The position numbers and the translations under genes are program-made. A stretch of 63,202 nucleotides of DNA from Deltaproteobacteria bacterium (lineage in GTDB: Bacteria; Myxococcota_A; UBA9160; SZUA-336): NCBI GenBank assembly GCA_029261925.1, contig JAJDAJ010000081.1:1-63202 (forward strand), written 5' to 3'. This document shows positions 60,945 through 63,202 of this stretch, piece after piece. The notes beneath the pieces were generated by a model that had not been told where the DNA came from, did not search any database, and saw nothing but the letters and a program-made list of their open reading frames with translations. The stretch's first letter is position 1; every line of letters begins with the position of its first letter.

Positions 60945-63202
60945 GTGCTGGTCGTCCACCGCAGCAATCAGGTCGAGCGGCTCGCAGAGGATCTGGCCGC
61001 GGTCACGGCCGGTGGACCCGCCGACCCGCTCGAGGCCGAGCAGATCGTGGTGCAGGGCCGCGGCATGGAGCGCTGGCTCGCGATGGAGCTGGCCCGACAC
61101 CACGGCGTGTGGGCCGGTTCCGGCTTCTGGTTTCCGCGCGACTTCCTGCGCGAGCGCGTCTACGCGCCGCTGCTGGGTGTGGAGAGCCGCTCCGTCGATC
61201 CCTGGGAGCGCGACGTCCTGGTCTGGTCGATCGTGGACGCGCTGCCCGGGCAGCTGGATTCGGCGGCCTTTGCACCCGTCGCGCGCTACCTGGTCGGTGA
61301 CCCCGACGGCAGGCGGCGGGTGCAGCTCGCGCGTCGCATCGCCGACGTCTTCGACGACTACGCCACCTACCGCCCCGGGATGGTCGACGACTGGGAGCGC
61401 GGCGAGGGAGAGGGCGACTGGCAGCCGGCGCTCTGGCGCGCCCTGGTCGCGCGCATCGGACACGAGCATCCGGCGCGGCTCTCGGCCGGCGCCATCGCCG
61501 CGCTGCGCGACGGCGCCGTGCCGACCGAGCCGCTCCCGCGGCGCGTGAGCCTGTTCGGGCTGACCGCCCTGCCGCCGCGGTTCCTCGAGGTCTTCTGCGC
61601 GCTGGCGACGCGCATCGACGTGCACGTGTTCGTGCCCGCGCCGACGCCGCATCCCTGGGGACACGTGGTCGACCGGCGCGAGGCGGCGCGCGTCGCGGCG
61701 GCGACCGACGTCGATGCGAGCTGGCTCCACCTCGACGCCGGACATCCGCTGCTGGCGTCGCTCGGGCGGGCGAGCCGCCACCTGAACGAGGCGCTGCTCG
61801 AGGCGGATCCCGAGCTCCGCGATCGCTTCGCCGGGCCGGTCGATCCGTCGGGCAGTGTCCTGTGCCGCGTCCAGTCGGGGATCGCCGACCTCGACGATCC
61901 CACCGTGGACGGCCCCCGCGAGCCTGCCGCGGCCGACGCCTCGATCTCGGTGCACGCCTGCCACGGTCCGCTGCGCGAGGTCGAGGTCCTGCGCGACCGG
62001 ATCCTCGCCTGTCTCGACGAGATCCCCGACCTGCGCCCCGACCAGATCGCGATCCTGACCCCCGATGTCGAGACGTACGCGCCGCTGGTCGAGGCGGTCT
62101 TCGCGCAGGGCCGGCCCCGGCTGCCCGTCGGCATCGCCGATCGCGACCCGCGGCAGGCGTCGCCCCTGGCCGAGGCCTTCGGTGCGCTGCTCGACGTGGC
62201 GCGCGGCCGGCTCGGCGCGGCCGACGTCATGGACCTGCTGGCGCGCGAGCCGGTGCGGCGGCGCTTCCGCATCGATGCGTCCGATCTCGTTGAGCTGCGC
62301 CGCTGGGTGGGGCGCTCGGGCATTCGCTGGGCCGCCGACGCGGCGGATCGCGCCGCGCAGGGGCAGCCCGCGCTCGTGCAGAACACCTGGCGCTGGGGTC
62401 TCGACCGCCTGCTGCTGGGCTACGCGCTGCCGCCGGGCGACGAGCGGCCATTCGGCGGGGTCGTGGCCGAGAGCGGCGTGGACGGTCCGGCCGCGGATCT
62501 GCTGGGCCGGCTGATCGATTTCTGCGAGGCGCTGTTCGAGCTGCACGCGCGGCTGGCGCGGCCCGCCAGCGTCCGGGGCTGGATCGAGCAGCTGGGCGCG
62601 GACCTGTCGCGCTTCATCGATCCGGCCGACGCCGGCGACGAGCTCGGCGCGCTGCGCGATGGCCTGGAGCGCGTGGCGCGCTCCGCCGCGGTCGCCGGCT
62701 GCGACGAGCCACTCGCCTTCGAGGCGCTGAGCCCGGAGCTGGAGCGAGCCGTCTCGCGCCGCGAGCGCGCGTCCACGCGCGCGCTGCTCTCGGCGGGCAT
62801 CACCTTCTGCGAGCTGCTGCCGATGCGCAGCATCCCGTTCCGCGTGGTCGCGCTGCTCGGCCTGGGCGACGAGGCGTTTCCCCGGCGCGAGATCCGCCCC
62901 GACTTCGACCGAATCGCGGCGAGCCCGCGGCGCGGCGATCGCGTGCGCCGCGACGAGGATCGCCAGCTCTTCCTCGACGCGTTGCTCTCCGCGCGCGAGC
63001 GGCTGATCGTCACGTATCCCGGCATCAGCCCGTCGGATGGCCAGGAGCGCCCGGCCTCGGTGGTCGTCGAGGAGCTGCTCGACCTGCTCGAGCGCGGCCA
63101 CGGCATCGCCCGCGGCGAGGTCGAGTTCCGGCACCCGCTGCACGTGTTCAGCCCGGCCGCGTTCGAGCCCGCCGCGGTCAGCCAGCTGCGCGGCTTCGAC
63201 GC
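60945..63202 (+). CDS. recC: Exodeoxyribonuclease V gamma chain RecC, 3' end cut by the window
   Basis: The first 752 codons of a RecC-type subunit, open to the window edge. The N-terminus VLVVHRSNQVERLAEDLA is the RecC start pattern. Other blocks are GMERWLAMELARHHGVWAG near 42-60, PRDFLRERVYAPLLG, VSLFGLTALPPRFLEVF near 202 and the chi-region-like ITFCELLPMRSIPFRVVALLGLGDEAFPR (in parts: FCELLPMRSIPF, ALLGLGDEAFPR) near 620-650. As expected there is no Walker A motif, because RecC is an inactive helicase relative that recognises Chi within RecBCD. The GTG is the only start close to the exonuclease stop. recB and recD probably lie beyond the edge. Confidence 0.92.
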   Translation, partial: MLVVHRSNQVERLAEDLAAVTAGGPADPLEAEQIVVQGRGMERWLAMELARHHGVWAGSGFWFPRDFLRERVYAPLLGVESRSVDPWERDVLVWSIVDALPGQLDSAAFAPVARYLVGDPDGRRRVQLARRIADVFDDYATYRPGMVDDWERGEGEGDWQPALWRALVARIGHEHPARLSAGAIAALRDGAVPTEPLPRRVSLFGLTALPPRFLEVFCALATRIDVHVFVPAPTPHPWGHVVDRREAARVAAATDVDASWLHLDAGHPLLASLGRASRHLNEALLEADPELRDRFAGPVDPSGSVLCRVQSGIADLDDPTVDGPREPAAADASISVHACHGPLREVEVLRDRILACLDEIPDLRPDQIAILTPDVETYAPLVEAVFAQGRPRLPVGIADRDPRQASPLAEAFGALLDVARGRLGAADVMDLLAREPVRRRFRIDASDLVELRRWVGRSGIRWAADAADRAAQGQPALVQNTWRWGLDRLLLGYALPPGDERPFGGVVAESGVDGPAADLLGRLIDFCEALFELHARLARPASVRGWIEQLGADLSRFIDPADAGDELGALRDGLERVARSAAVAGCDEPLAFEALSPELERAVSRRERASTRALLSAGITFCELLPMRSIPFRVVALLGLGDEAFPRREIRPDFDRIAASPRRGDRVRRDEDRQLFLDALLSARERLIVTYPGISPSDGQERPASVVVEELLDLLERGHGIARGEVEFRHPLHVFSPAAFEPAAVSQLRGFD

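Noticed and set aside
60015..63143. 1042-codon open frame on the minus strand opposite the exonuclease and recC
   Set aside because: It lies antisense to two clearly recognised proteins and its sequence is a His/Arg/Gln/Ala-rich mixture typical of a shadow frame in GC-rich DNA. It has no domain and no ribosome site.

Overview
The window is gene-dense, very GC-rich DNA (about 70% G+C by eye) from a Gram-negative bacterium. Outer-membrane proteins (a DUF1302-type beta-barrel and a LolA-like protein), ApaG, a FliA-type sigma factor, EttA, RecC and a two-protein set for cyclic-di-GMP argue for a proteobacterial or deltaproteobacterial/myxococcal type of cell. Three luciferase-like oxidoreductases of the F420 type and three wax-ester synthase/diacylglycerol acyltransferases are uncommon in classical Proteobacteria and fit soil or marine 'Deltaproteobacteria' lineages (Myxococcota/Binatota-like). 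This placement is inference; there is no rRNA gene here. I see no tRNA, rRNA, CRISPR array, insertion sequence or prophage.

Layout. 1-7.1 kb: end of a HerA-like ATPase gene, two short-chain dehydrogenases, a methyltransferase, a diguanylate cyclase, an MFS exporter and ApaG. 7.1-7.6 kb: a gene-free stretch between convergent genes with two related palindromic repeats. 7.6-13 kb: a TetR/RND/LolA-like/DUF1302 export operon. 13-19.4 kb: EttA, a CNNM/CorC transporter, a FliA-type sigma factor and three poorly known small proteins. 19.4-23.2 kb: YqeY, a VTT membrane protein, a GPH-type symporter and an ABHD18-like hydrolase. 23.2-32.4 kb: a six-gene neutral-lipid operon (acyl-CoA synthetase, three WS/DGAT enzymes, serine hydrolase, reductase) facing its own TetR gene across a 20-bp palindrome. 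32.4-39.4 kb: an SDR, an F420-type enzyme and a YhbY operon, a cyclophilin, a secreted sugar dehydrogenase, a 169-bp palindromic element, an EAL protein and a second F420-type enzyme. 39.5-49.2 kb: a large cyclase/ATPase signalling protein, a sigma-region-4/TPR membrane protein, an AI-2E family transporter, a nuclease/phosphatase, a YihY protein and an ArgD-type aminotransferase. 49.2-55.6 kb: a tightly overlapping seven-gene operon joining a Rieske/ferric-reductase-like membrane protein and a cysteine-motif protein to a PlsC acyltransferase, a DinB protein and an 854-residue fusion of alpha/beta-hydrolase, DedA/VTT and ATP-grasp domains. 55.7-63.2 kb: a YHS protein, psd with a HAD phosphatase, a third F420-type enzyme, DUF763, and a DEDDh exonuclease followed by recC, which runs off the window.

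Two themes run through the window. First, lipid and membrane metabolism: the WS/DGAT operon, PlsC, Psd and the fusion operon. Second, transcription: at least eleven transcription units have a TANNNT (-10-like) hexamer ending only 6-8 nt before the start codon, which predicts leaderless mRNAs, while genes inside operons use Shine-Dalgarno sites or ATGA/GTGA overlaps. The best candidates for something undescribed are the seven-gene Rieske/fusion operon, the sigma-like/TPR protein with a duplicated GDSMG tail, and the palindromic repeats.
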